Source of the DNA: Catellatospora paridis
GTDB taxonomy: Bacteria; Actinomycetota; Actinomycetes; Mycobacteriales; Micromonosporaceae
Length of the DNA: 64,000 nt
Reading direction: 5' to 3'
Assembly: GCF_009720365.1 (NCBI RefSeq)
Contig: NZ_ML769315.1
Span: forward strand, 341,621-405,620
The notes beneath the pieces were generated by a model. That model saw nothing but the letters and a program-made list of their open reading frames with translations, was not told the origin of the DNA and did no database searches. The translations under genes were made by a program, and so were the position numbers. Positions 35,071 to 43,700 of the stretch are shown in pieces; the first letter of the stretch is position 1, and every line of letters begins with the position of its first letter.

Positions 35071-35736
35071 ATGCGCAGCGAACAGGTGGTCTCGATCCAG
35101 GGGGACGCGGAGCTGATCGCGCGGGCCGGCCATCTCTTCGAGTCCGCCCGGACCGAGTTCGTGTGCGCCGCCCGGGACATGCGGACCTGGTCGCAGCCGG
35201 AGGCCATGGCCGCCATCCGCAACCGGGTGCGCGCCGCGGCTTCGTCCGGCTTCACCTGTCGCAAGCTGCTCAGCCCGGTTGCGCTCGCCGACGAGCAGGC
35301 CCGGGTGCACCTGCGCGAGGTGCAGCGCAACGGCACCCTCGTCCGGATCAGCAGCTCGCCGCTCCCGCACGAGACCATCGTCATCGACCAGCGGGTGATG
35401 ATCCTCGCCGGCCGGGAGACCCCGGGTGGCCGCGAGTACACCGTGACGACCTCGCAGGTTCTGGTCGACGGCGTCCACTCGCTGTTCCGGGCCGTCTGGG
35501 ACAGCGCCGTCGAGCTCGACGCCTACCTGCGCGACGACGTCCCCCACCTCGACGCCGACAGCCGCATGATCCTCCAAGCGCTCGGTTCAGGCGCCACCGA
35601 CGAGTCGGCGGCCAGGCGGCTCGGCGTCTCGCTGCGCACCTATCGGCGTCGCGTGGCCGAACTGATGACCAAGCTTGAGGCCGATTCGCGGTTCCAGGCG
35701 GGGATGCGCGCAGCCGAGCTGGGCCTACCCGCTTGA
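35071..35736 (+). CDS. TrmB/LuxR-like helix-turn-helix regulator
   Basis: 221 aa. The N-terminal 150 residues resemble the phospholipase-D-like effector region found in TrmB-type regulators (FESARTEFVCAARDMRTWSQ, IVIDQRVMILAG). The C-terminal 60 residues form a LuxR-like helix-turn-helix (ILQALGSGATDESAARRLGV, SLRTYRRRVAELMTKLEA). Probable transcriptional regulator of the divergent aldo/keto reductase; inference from position only. Ends 13 bp from the convergent PrimPol gene. Confidence 0.82.
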   Translation: MRSEQVVSIQGDAELIARAGHLFESARTEFVCAARDMRTWSQPEAMAAIRNRVRAAASSGFTCRKLLSPVALADEQARVHLREVQRNGTLVRISSSPLPHETIVIDQRVMILAGRETPGGREYTVTTSQVLVDGVHSLFRAVWDSAVELDAYLRDDVPHLDADSRMILQALGSGATDESAARRLGVSLRTYRRRVAELMTKLEADSRFQAGMRAAELGLPA

Positions 35737-35749
35737 GTACCGCGCCGGG

Positions 35750-36784
35750 TCAGCCGTCGGCTTGCTCGACGGGGTCCTTGGCGCGGCTGGGCTGCACCCG
35801 CATCGGTTCACCGGGCATCTTCGGATAGTCCGGCGGGTACGGCATCTCGCCGAGCTTGCGGTCGCGCTCGTCGCGGTCCCACCACTCCAGCAGCGTGCCG
35901 AGGTCGTGCCGCACGTCGTCCATGCCCGCGTAGAGGTCGCCGACCTCGGCCAGCCGCGGCGGCACGGTGCGCAGGTCGAAGTCGTTCGGCTCGACCTGGG
36001 TCAGCTCCTCCCAGGTGACCGGGGTGCTGACGGTGGCGCGGGGGTTGGCGCGCAGGGAGTACGGCGCGGCGATGGTGCGGTCGCGGGCCATCTGGTTGTA
36101 GTCGATGAAGACCTGCTCGCCGCGCTCCTCCTTCCACCACGCCGTGGTGATCAGCTTGGGGTCGCGCCGCTCCAGCTCCCGGGCGAACGCGATCGCCGCC
36201 CGGCGCGCCTCGACGAACGTCCAGTCGGGCTTGATCCGCACGTAGATGTGGATGCCCCGGCCGCCGGAGGTCTTCGGGAAGCCGACCAGGCCCGCGTCGT
36301 CGAGCACCGTGCGGGCCAGGCCCGCCACCTTCACCGCGTCGGCGAAGTCGGTGCCGGGCTGGGGGTCGAGGTCGATGCGCAGCTCGTCGGGGTTCTCGGT
36401 GGCGGGGGCGCGCACCGGCCACGGGTGGTACACGACGGTGCCCATCTGGGCTGCCCAGAGCAGGGCACCGGGCTCCTTCGGACACAGCTCGTCGGCTTTG
36501 CGCCCGCTCGGGAACTTGATCTCCGCGGTGGTGATCCAGTCGGGCACGCCGCGGGCCGGCACCCGCTTCTGAAAGAACATCTCCCCGCCGATGCCGTCGG
36601 GGAAGCGCTGCAGCATGGTGGGCCGGTCGCGCATGTACCGCAGCATGGGCTCGGACACGGCCAGGTAGTACTCGAAGACGTCCTGTTTCGTGAAACCGCG
36701 CTCCGGGAAGTAGATCTTGTCCGGGCTGCTGAGTCTTACGGATCGGTTACCGACCTCGTACTCGAGCGCTGGGGCCTTGGGCAT
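35750..36784 (-). CDS. Stand-alone LigD-type polymerase/primase (Prim-PolC-like)
   Basis: 344 aa AEP-superfamily polymerase, homologous to the polymerase domain of LigD but without ligase or phosphoesterase domains. Metal-binding DLD in LRIDLDPQPG (Asp138, Asp140), nucleotide-binding KTSGGRGIHIYV at 171-182, third acidic residue in VFIDYNQMARDR. In mycobacteria Prim-PolC fills short gaps and works with LigC; a LigC-like gene is present at 31432-32496. No Ku gene is in the window, which argues against a local NHEJ cassette. Confidence 0.92.
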   Translation of the reverse strand: MPKAPALEYEVGNRSVRLSSPDKIYFPERGFTKQDVFEYYLAVSEPMLRYMRDRPTMLQRFPDGIGGEMFFQKRVPARGVPDWITTAEIKFPSGRKADELCPKEPGALLWAAQMGTVVYHPWPVRAPATENPDELRIDLDPQPGTDFADAVKVAGLARTVLDDAGLVGFPKTSGGRGIHIYVRIKPDWTFVEARRAAIAFARELERRDPKLITTAWWKEERGEQVFIDYNQMARDRTIAAPYSLRANPRATVSTPVTWEELTQVEPNDFDLRTVPPRLAEVGDLYAGMDDVRHDLGTLLEWWDRDERDRKLGEMPYPPDYPKMPGEPMRVQPSRAKDPVEQADG

Positions 36785-36813
36785 GGCCCGACGCTACCGC
36801 GTACGGTCGAGGC

Positions 36814-37218
36814 ATGGAGCAGAACGTGAGCCAGCTGAGCGAGCAGGAATGGCGCGTGCGCCTCAACCCCGAGGAGTTCCGGGTGCTCCGCCAGGCGGGC
36901 ACCGAGGCCCCGTGGAGCGGCAAGTACGTCGAGACCAAGACCCCGGGCACCTACCGTTGCCGGGCCTGTGGCGTGGCACTGTTCGACAGCGTGACGAAGT
37001 TCGACAGCCACTGCGGGTGGCCGTCGTTCGACGAGGCCATCCCGGGGACCATCAGGTACATCGAGGACCGGTCGATGGGCATGCTGCGCGTCGAGGTGCG
37101 GTGCGCCAGTTGCGACTCGCACCTGGGGCACCGGTTCGACGGTGAGGGCTTCACGCCCAAGGACGCCCGCTACTGCATCAACAGCGTCTGCCTCGACCTC
37201 GAAGAGCAGCCGAAGTAG
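36814..37218 (+). CDS. msrB: Peptide-methionine (R)-S-oxide reductase MsrB
   Basis: 134 aa cytoplasmic repair enzyme that reduces methionine-R-sulfoxide. Zinc-site CxxC pairs RCRAC and RCASC, WPSFDEAI substrate motif, SHLGHRFDGEGF and catalytic Cys in ARYCINSVCLDL. Full length. Divergent from PrimPol with 29 bp between starts. Confidence 0.96.
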   Translation: MEQNVSQLSEQEWRVRLNPEEFRVLRQAGTEAPWSGKYVETKTPGTYRCRACGVALFDSVTKFDSHCGWPSFDEAIPGTIRYIEDRSMGMLRVEVRCASCDSHLGHRFDGEGFTPKDARYCINSVCLDLEEQPK

Positions 37219-37357
37219 CCCACCGCGGCGAAGCATCCGTGACAGTCCGGCCTTGGCGCGGCTTCCGGCGCGTTAGCGGCGTGTGAGCGGAATCGTTCAC
37301 CGCCTGCTAACGCGACCTCCGGATACTTGCCCAGGTCAGTCTGGCGAGGAGGGTGTA

Positions 37358-37789
37358 ATGCGGGTGCTCGTGGTGGACGACGAGGAACTGATGGCCGCGG
37401 CCATTGCCGAGGGTCTGCGGCAGGAGGCGTTCGCGGTGGACGTCGCGCACGACGGGGCCGAGGCGCTGGAACGGCTCGCCGTCGACGGATACGACGTGTT
37501 GATCCTGGGTCTGCCCCGGGTGCGCGGCGGCGAGGTCTGCCGCCGGATCGTGGCCGCGGGCACCGGCGTGCGCGTGCTGATGTTGAGCGTCTTCGTCTCC
37601 GATGCCGACCGGGTTGCCGGGCTGACCGTGGGGGCCGACGACCACCTGGCCAAGCCGTTCGCGTTCGCCGAGCTGGTGGCCCGGGTGCGGGCGCTGGGGG
37701 GCCGGTCCGGCGTGTCGGCGTCCACGGGCGTCCACGGGCGGCCGCAGCTCGTCGAGCCGGTGCACGCCTCGGGGCACCACCTGCCATGA
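37358..37789 (+). CDS. Degenerate response-regulator receiver (no phospho-acceptor Asp, no DNA-binding domain)
   Basis: 143 aa. Receiver fold is evident: VLVVDDEELM with the acidic pair, LMLSVFVSDAD, GADDHLAKPF with Lys99. But the phospho-acceptor position reads YDVLILGLP, with Gly51 (codon GGT) where OmpR-family proteins have Asp. The protein stops after the receiver with an unrelated tail (SASTGVHGRPQLVEPVHASG), so the expected winged-helix domain of about 100 residues is missing. Its TGA overlaps the start of an intact histidine kinase. It is either a decaying regulator or an unphosphorylated adaptor; loss of both features favours decay. GAGGAGGG precedes ATG 37358. Confidence 0.8.
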   Translation: MRVLVVDDEELMAAAIAEGLRQEAFAVDVAHDGAEALERLAVDGYDVLILGLPRVRGGEVCRRIVAAGTGVRVLMLSVFVSDADRVAGLTVGADDHLAKPFAFAELVARVRALGGRSGVSASTGVHGRPQLVEPVHASGHHLP

Positions 37790-38943
37790 GGGGTTCGTGG
37801 CACGGCAGCCTGCGGGTGCGCCATACGCTCATGTTCGGGCTGATGTTCCTGTTGGCGGGTAGCGCGGTGCTCGGCGGCGTGATGATTTTGGTCCAGAACA
37901 CCATGGACTACAGCCTGTCGGTGGCACTCACCAGCAAGTTCGAGAAGTACCCGGGTGAAGACCCCCAGGTGGCCAACCTGATCACCACCCAAGAAGTCTC
38001 CAAACAGATCATCATGGACTCGATGCGGGACAACCTCCTGACCAAAGGAGGGTCGACCGTGCTGGCGGTATGCCTGGTGGCGACCGCGGCGGCCTGGTGG
38101 CTGTCCGGGCGGCTGCTACGCCCGCTCAACATGATCACCGACACGGCGCACCGGATCGCCGGACGCACCCTGCACAAGCGAATCGAATTGGATGGTCCGC
38201 CGAGCGAGGTGAAGAGCCTGGCCGACTCGTTCGACAGCATGCTCGACCGGCTCGACGAGGCGTTCGCCGGGCAGGGCAGGTTCATCGCCAACGCCGCCCA
38301 CGAACTGAAGACCCCGATCGCGCTGAACCGCACCCTGCTCGATGTGGCGATGGCCCGTCCGGACAGCCCGCCGCAGATGCTGCGACTCGGCGAGAACCTG
38401 CTCGCGGTCAACCTGCGCCACGAACGGCTGATCGACTCGCTGCTCACCCTCGCCAGGGCGGAGGACGCGGTCACCGATCGGCGGCCGGTCGACCTGGCAC
38501 AGCTGGCGGGGTATGCCCTCGACGTCACCGCGAAGGCGGCCGCGGAACAGCGCGTGCAGGTCCAGGCGGGACTCGCGGCGGCACCGGTGGTCGGCGACCC
38601 GGTCCTGCTGGAGCAGCTGATCCGCAACCTGGTCGACAACGCGGTCCGCTACAACCACCCGCACGGCTTCGTGTGGGTGCAGACCCTGGCCGAGGTCGGG
38701 CAGGCCGAGATCATCGTGACCAACACGGGCGCGCTGATCTCGCCGCACGAGGTGCCCGTGCTGTTCGAGCCGTTCCGCCGGCTCACCGACCGGGTGGGTT
38801 CGGCCCGGGGCAGCGGGCTGGGCCTGTCCATCGTGCGTGCGGTCGCCCAGGCGCACGGCGGCGACGCGCTGGCCATCCCGCGTCCCGACGGCGGCCTGTC
38901 CGTGCGCGTGATCCTGCCCCGCGGCGACGCCCCCCGGTCCTGA
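37786..38943 (+). CDS. Sensor histidine kinase
   Basis: 385 aa membrane kinase. Membrane helices at about 13-36 and 91-110 flank a short extracytoplasmic sensor (about 40-88), HAMP about 106-160, phospho-acceptor His172 in NAAHELKTPIAL, N-box LIRNLVDNAVRYNH, and G-boxes including GSGLGLSIVRAVAQAHGG. All catalytic motifs intact, unlike the overlapping response regulator. Upstream of a lipoprotein-MFP-ABC operon of the type often controlled by envelope-stress or antimicrobial-peptide sensing. If the adjacent regulator is dead, the kinase must signal to another one. Confidence 0.93.
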   Translation: MRGSWHGSLRVRHTLMFGLMFLLAGSAVLGGVMILVQNTMDYSLSVALTSKFEKYPGEDPQVANLITTQEVSKQIIMDSMRDNLLTKGGSTVLAVCLVATAAAWWLSGRLLRPLNMITDTAHRIAGRTLHKRIELDGPPSEVKSLADSFDSMLDRLDEAFAGQGRFIANAAHELKTPIALNRTLLDVAMARPDSPPQMLRLGENLLAVNLRHERLIDSLLTLARAEDAVTDRRPVDLAQLAGYALDVTAKAAAEQRVQVQAGLAAAPVVGDPVLLEQLIRNLVDNAVRYNHPHGFVWVQTLAEVGQAEIIVTNTGALISPHEVPVLFEPFRRLTDRVGSARGSGLGLSIVRAVAQAHGGDALAIPRPDGGLSVRVILPRGDAPRS

Positions 38944-39156
38944 ACCCGCGCCCGCCCCAAGAGTCCGCTATCGATCCACTTCGGATGATGTTAGCGGAAT
39001 GTAGAAAATTTCATTAACTGCCGGTTAACAACTCATTTGGTGGACTGTGTGCCGAGACGGCGGGGAACCCCTCGCCGTCCAGGACAGGCACGCGGCGACG
39101 TTCCGGAACGGACACGTCGTACGCGATGCGAAACCCAGCCCCCGAAGGAGAAGTAG

Positions 39157-39738
39157 ATGCCGATCGACGGCAGACGTGTGGGCCGCCGTTCAAGGCGTGG
39201 CATCCGGTACGCGGCACTGGCGGCATGCGGGCCGCTGCTGGTGGCGGTGTTGACGGCCTGCGGGCCGGACAAGTCGGAGACGACCACGGGCGCGGCGTCG
39301 GACACCGGCACCGCCGGCCTGTGGGACGCCTACGACAGGCAGAAGGAGAACCTTGCGACGTGCCTGAACGAGACGGGCCTACAGGTCCGCTACCTCGGGC
39401 ACGACAAGCTGGCGGACTTCTCGGGCATGCCGGAGGGCGATTTCACCCCCGAGATGATCGGATGCTTCGAGAAGTGGCCCGCGCTGGACGCTCCGGTGAT
39501 GGACACCCCCGCCAAGCCGTCCGAGGAGCAGCTGCGCGAGGGCCGGGAGGTCGCGAAGTGCATGCGCGCGAACGGCGTGCCCGACTGGCCCGACCCTGAT
39601 CCCGACCCCGCACCGGTCGACGGGGCCACCCTGCGCCGCCTGAAGGACGAGCACAAGGCCAAGATGCAGCAGCCCGCGGTCAAGGCCGCGGCGAAGATCT
39701 GCATGCCCGACACCAGCGACCTGACGGGTGTCGGATGA
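39157..39738 (+). CDS. Lipoprotein of an ABC-export operon (hypothetical)
   Basis: 193 aa. Basic N-terminus, hydrophobic segment, lipobox LTAC (Cys35), then a polar extracytoplasmic domain with Cys pairs and the motif CMRANGVPDWPDPDPDP, seen repeatedly in actinobacterial lipoproteins next to MacB-like exporters. AAGGAGAAG precedes the ATG. It overlaps the membrane-fusion gene by ATGA, so it is very likely part of the same export system. Function unknown. Confidence 0.8.
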   Translation: MPIDGRRVGRRSRRGIRYAALAACGPLLVAVLTACGPDKSETTTGAASDTGTAGLWDAYDRQKENLATCLNETGLQVRYLGHDKLADFSGMPEGDFTPEMIGCFEKWPALDAPVMDTPAKPSEEQLREGREVAKCMRANGVPDWPDPDPDPAPVDGATLRRLKDEHKAKMQQPAVKAAAKICMPDTSDLTGVG

Positions 39739-40787
39739 GCGGCCGGTGGCGCCGGGTGCTGTTCGGCGTCGTCGCCGCCGCGGTGGTCGCCACCGCGGCG
39801 GCGATGTCCGCCGGGGTCTTCACCGGCGGCGGGAACGACAGGCCCGTCGGCGCTCCGACGGTCGACACGGTCAAGGTGACGCGGACCACGATCACAGCGG
39901 CCAAGGTCGTCGAAGGCGAGATCGGCTACGGCCGGCCGTCGGCGGTCACCTCCAAGGCAGTCGGCACCCTGACCTGGCTCGCCGCGGTCGGCAGCACGGT
40001 GGCGCGGGGACAACCGCTGCTGCGGGCGGACAACAACCCGGTCGTGCTGCTCTACGGCGAGCTGCCGTTCTACCGGCTGCTCGCCGACGGGGTCAAGGGT
40101 CCGGACGTCGCCCAGCTCGAAGCGAACCTGACCGCGCTGAAGTACACCGGTTTCGAGACCGACACCGCCTACTCCGCGTCGACCGCGGCCGCGGTGAAGC
40201 GGTGGCAGAAGGATCTGGGGCTGCCCGTCACGGGCACCGTGGCGCCGACGGACGTGATCGTCGCGCCCGGTCCGCTGCGGATCGCCGCCCATTCGGCCCG
40301 GCTCGGGGCACCGGCCGCCGGTGACGTCGTCACCGCCGGTCCGACCACCCTGGTCGTCACGGCGAAGGTGCCGGCCGCCGAACCCGACCTGGCCAAGAAG
40401 GGCGCCAAGGCCACCGTGACGCTGCCCGACGGCGCACCGGCGGAGGCGACCGTGCTCGGCGTGGTGACACCCACCGACGGGGCGCCCGCCGGCCAGACGC
40501 CCGAGCAGGGCGCGCCGACGGTCACCGTACAGCTGGTCCTGAAGGCCGGAACCGAGCCGGAGCCCGGGCCGGTACGGGTCCGGTTCGTCACCGCCGAGCA
40601 CGCCGACGTGCTCGTCGTGCCGATCCAGGCCCTGGTCGCCGTCGGCGAGCGCGGCTACGGCGTGGAGGTGCGCGACGGCGCGACCAGCCGGATCGTGCCT
40701 GTGCAGACGGGGCTGTTCGCGGGCGGCAAGGTCGAGATCAGCGGCGACGGCATCGCCGAGGGCGTCACCGTGGGGGTGGCGCAGTGA
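39735..40787 (+). CDS. Membrane-fusion/periplasmic adaptor protein with peptidoglycan-binding domain
   Basis: 350 aa. N-terminal membrane helix (about 8-28), lipoyl/barrel-hybrid strands typical of HlyD-type adaptors ([26 protein letters not shown]), an inserted PG_binding_1-like domain at about 119-168 ([20 protein letters not shown]...[15 protein letters not shown]), then beta-barrel and membrane-proximal domains. It links the MacB-like permease to the cell wall. Overlaps both neighbours by 4 nt. Confidence 0.88.
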   Translation: MSGRWRRVLFGVVAAAVVATAAAMSAGVFTGGGNDRPVGAPTVDTVKVTRTTITAAKVVEGEIGYGRPSAVTSKAVGTLTWLAAVGSTVARGQPLLRADNNPVVLLYGELPFYRLLADGVKGPDVAQLEANLTALKYTGFETDTAYSASTAAAVKRWQKDLGLPVTGTVAPTDVIVAPGPLRIAAHSARLGAPAAGDVVTAGPTTLVVTAKVPAAEPDLAKKGAKATVTLPDGAPAEATVLGVVTPTDGAPAGQTPEQGAPTVTVQLVLKAGTEPEPGPVRVRFVTAEHADVLVVPIQALVAVGERGYGVEVRDGATSRIVPVQTGLFAGGKVEISGDGIAEGVTVGVAQ

Positions 40788-41497
40788 ACGTGGTCGAGCT
40801 GACGGACGTCACCAAGGCCTACCCCGGCGGGGTACGGGCCGTACGCGGGGTCAGCCTCGACATCGGATACGGCGAGGCGGTCGCCGTCGTCGGGCGGTCC
40901 GGATCGGGCAAGTCCAGCCTCCTCAACCTGATCGGCACCCTGGACCGCCCCACCAGCGGCCAGGTCCGCATCGGCGGGCACGACGTGGCGGCGCTGTCCG
41001 ACCGGCAGCTGTCCGGGCTGCGGGCCGCCACGATCGGCTTCGTCTTCCAGCAGTTCCACCTGACCCCGGGCGTCGCGGTGCGGGCGGCGGTGGCCGACGG
41101 CCTGCTCTACGCGAGCGTGGCCGCCCGGGAGCGGCTGCGGCGGGCCGACGCCGCGCTGGCGCGGGTCGGCCTGGGCCACCGGCTGCACCACCGTCCGCAC
41201 GAGCTGTCCGGCGGTGAGCGGCAGCGGGTGGCGATCGCCCGGGCGCTGATCGGCGATCCGCCGCTGCTGCTGGCCGACGAGCCCACCGGCAACCTCGACT
41301 CCGCCTCCGGCGAGACCGTGCTGCGCCTGCTGACGGAACTGAACACGGCCGGCACCACCGTCGTGGTCATCACCCACGACCGGGAGCTGTCCGCACGGCT
41401 GCCGCGGCGGGTCGAGGTCTCCGACGGGCTCATCGTGCGCGACGAGCGCGAGCCCGGCGTGGTGCCGTTCGCCGCCCGGATCGGGGCGGCGCGGTGA
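40784..41497 (+). CDS. MacB/LolD-type ABC transporter ATPase
   Basis: 237 aa. Walker [10 protein letters not shown] at 37-45, Q-loop FVFQQFHL, signature [10 protein letters not shown] at 141-150, Walker B LLLADEP and D-loop NLDS, H-loop [11 protein letters not shown] start overlapping the adaptor stop. It energises the FtsX-type permease encoded next; mechanotransmission-type exporters of this class act on extracytoplasmic substrates or drugs. Confidence 0.95.
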   Translation: MNVVELTDVTKAYPGGVRAVRGVSLDIGYGEAVAVVGRSGSGKSSLLNLIGTLDRPTSGQVRIGGHDVAALSDRQLSGLRAATIGFVFQQFHLTPGVAVRAAVADGLLYASVAARERLRRADAALARVGLGHRLHHRPHELSGGERQRVAIARALIGDPPLLLADEPTGNLDSASGETVLRLLTELNTAGTTVVVITHDRELSARLPRRVEVSDGLIVRDEREPGVVPFAARIGAAR

Positions 41498-42696
41498 GCG
41501 CCCCACCCCGCCCCGGGCGGCTGTCGCCGGGTGACGTGCTGCGCGTCGGCGCGGCCGGGCTGCGCTCACGCCGACTGCGGGTGTTCCTGTCCGCGCTCGG
41601 CATCGCGATCGGCATCGCCGCGATGATCGCCGTGGTCGGCATCTCCAGCTCCAGCCAGGCCGAACTGGACCGGCAGCTGGACGAGCTGGGCACCAACCTG
41701 CTGGCGGTCGAGGCGGGCAGAACGCAGGACGACAAGCCGACGCAGCTGCCGAACGAGGCGATCGGCATGATCGCGAGGATCGCGTCGGTGGAGGCGGTGT
41801 CGGCGGTCGGGCGGCTGCCCGACGTGCACGCGTACCGCAACGAGCACGTCCACCCCGCGCAGACGGGCAGCCTCACCGTGTACGCGGGCCGCCTGGACCT
41901 GCCGGAGACGGTCGGGCTCAGCCCGGTCAGCGGGCGCTGGCTGAGCCTGCCCACCGCCGACTTCCCGACGGCCGTGCTGGGCTGGACCGCGGCGCAGCGG
42001 CTCGGCGTCGACGACGCCACGGCACAGCCACAGATCGTCGTCGGCAGCCACCGCTTCACCGTGGTGGGCGTGCTGCGGCCGGTGCCGCTGGCCGAGGACC
42101 TGGACCGAGCGGTGTTCGTCGGCTGGTCGGCCGCGGCGGCCTACCTCGGCTTCGACGGGCACCCGACGACCGTCTACACGCGTACGGCTGAGGACTCGGT
42201 GGTCCAGGTGCGCAGAGCCCTGCCTCGCACGGTGAAGCCGGGGGCGCCCAGCGAGGTGCTGGTCTCGCAACCGTCCGACGCGCTGGCCGCCAAGTCGATC
42301 ACCGAGCACACGTTCGGCGGCCTGCTACTGGGTCTCGGCGCGGTGGCGCTGCTGGTCGGCGGGATCGGCGTCACGAACACGATGGTCATCTCCGTGCTCG
42401 AACGGCGGTCGGAGATCGGCCTGCGCCGGGCGCTCGGGGCCACTCGCGGCCAGATCCTGCTGCAGTTCCTGGTGGAGTCGCTGCTGCTGTCCGCGCTCGG
42501 CGGCCTCGGCGGCCTCCTGATCGGCACCGTCGTGACCGGCGGGTACGCGGCCACCCAGGACTGGCCCGCCGTGGTGCCGCTGTGGGCGACGGCGGGCGGG
42601 TTCGCCGCGACGCTGCTGATCGGCGCGGTGGCGGGGCTCTACCCCGCCGTGCGGGCCGCCCGGCTCACGCCGACGGAAGCGCTGGCGGGCGTCTGA
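41494..42696 (+). CDS. MacB-like ABC transporter permease (FtsX family)
   Basis: 400 aa. One membrane helix near 28-50, a large extracytoplasmic MacB core (about 52-270), then three C-terminal helices (about 275-300, 325-350, 365-390) with the [18 protein letters not shown] motif of FtsX-type permeases. ATGA overlap with its ATPase. Last gene of the kinase-lipoprotein-adaptor-ABC cluster. Confidence 0.93.
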   Translation: MSAPPRPGRLSPGDVLRVGAAGLRSRRLRVFLSALGIAIGIAAMIAVVGISSSSQAELDRQLDELGTNLLAVEAGRTQDDKPTQLPNEAIGMIARIASVEAVSAVGRLPDVHAYRNEHVHPAQTGSLTVYAGRLDLPETVGLSPVSGRWLSLPTADFPTAVLGWTAAQRLGVDDATAQPQIVVGSHRFTVVGVLRPVPLAEDLDRAVFVGWSAAAAYLGFDGHPTTVYTRTAEDSVVQVRRALPRTVKPGAPSEVLVSQPSDALAAKSITEHTFGGLLLGLGAVALLVGGIGVTNTMVISVLERRSEIGLRRALGATRGQILLQFLVESLLLSALGGLGGLLIGTVVTGGYAATQDWPAVVPLWATAGGFAATLLIGAVAGLYPAVRAARLTPTEALAGV

Positions 42697-42825
42697 GCCG
42701 CCTGGCCGGCGGCGACCCGCTCGGGGTCGCCGCCGGCCGCAGGCGGCTTCTGTCGGCTAACTCCATCGCCGCTGGCCCAGGAACCCGTTGCGTGCCACCA
42801 TCATCGGGACTTCCAGGAGGACGCG

Positions 42826-43305
42826 ATGGCGGACGGCACGGCGCAGGGCATCTGGTGGCAGCGGCTCACCTCACCGGGCGGCGCGCAGCTGCCGATGAGC
42901 GTGCAGGAACGGCTGCTGTGGTACTCGAAGCAGGTGCGCCGCCAGCGGATCGCCAACTACACGGTGGAGGGCGTGACCGTCGTGATCGCCGCGAGTATCC
43001 CGGCCGCGGCCGCGCTCGGCGCGTCCACCGCCGTCACCGCGGTGCTCGGCGCACTGGTCGCCGTGCTGGCCGGGCTGCGGCAGCTGGTCCGGCCGGGTGA
43101 GAGCTGGATCCGGGCCAGCGCGACGCTGGTCGCGATGCAGCGCGAGGCGGTCGTGTGGAGCGCGGGCGCGGTCCCCTACGACGGCGAGCGCGCCGACACC
43201 CTGCTCGTGGAGAACGTGGAGAGCCTGGTCGCCGCGGAGACGTCGCAGTGGGCCGAGCAGCGCACGGTGCGCCGCTCGGAGCCCGAGCAGCAGCCGGTCA
43301 GCTGA
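42826..43305 (+). CDS. DUF4231-like small membrane protein
   Basis: 159 aa. Two adjacent hydrophobic segments (about 47-84: GVTVVIAASIPAAAALGAS, AVTAVLGALVAVLAGLRQL) flanked by charged helices; the pattern RERLLWYSKQVRRQ...Y plus paired helices followed by ASATLVAMQREAVVW fits DUF4231/SLATT-type proteins. These are suspected pore-forming effectors in some conflict systems, but here it stands alone. GGAGGA ribosome site. Overlaps the convergent gene end by 8 bp. Confidence 0.72.
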   Translation: MADGTAQGIWWQRLTSPGGAQLPMSVQERLLWYSKQVRRQRIANYTVEGVTVVIAASIPAAAALGASTAVTAVLGALVAVLAGLRQLVRPGESWIRASATLVAMQREAVVWSAGAVPYDGERADTLLVENVESLVAAETSQWAEQRTVRRSEPEQQPVS

Positions 43306-43651
43306 CGTACCAGTCGAACAGCTCCCAGCCGGGCGGGGTGGCCATCACCAGCAGCATCAGCACGGCGGCCACCCCGGCGACGGCCAGCAGCCGGCGGGTG
43401 AACGCGTCGGCGCGCACCTGCGGCGAGCGCCACGCTCCCCAGGCGAGCACCAGCAGGACCGCCGCGGGCACGAAGCCGAACATGGTCACCAGCACGGCCG
43501 GCCAGGACCAGCCGGGCGGGGACTGCTCGGGGAAGTACGACGCGTCGCTGACGAGGTAGGCGACGGCCCCGTAAAGGTAGGCCAGCACCAGGAACAGCAG
43601 TGCCGCGCTGAGCGATCCGGCAGTGCCGCGACTGATCGACGTCTCTCGCAT
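43298..43651 (-). CDS. Small membrane protein, three predicted helices
   Basis: 117 aa. Hydrophobic segments about 14-34, 48-68 and 84-104, separated by short polar loops. No family recognised. ATG 43651 begins MRETSISRGTAGS. Stop overlaps the stop of the convergent DUF4231-like gene. Confidence 0.6.
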   Translation of the reverse strand: MRETSISRGTAGSLSAALLFLVLAYLYGAVAYLVSDASYFPEQSPPGWSWPAVLVTMFGFVPAAVLLVLAWGAWRSPQVRADAFTRRLLAVAGVAAVLMLLVMATPPGWELFDWYVS

Positions 43652-43700
43652 CGCCGCACCGTAACCCGGACCGCCGCGTCCCGCCAAGACGCCGTTCCGG

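Noticed and set aside
42826-43305. Anti-phage SLATT/DUF4231 system
   Set aside because: Such effectors need an adjacent nucleotide-synthesising or sensing partner, and none is next to this gene.
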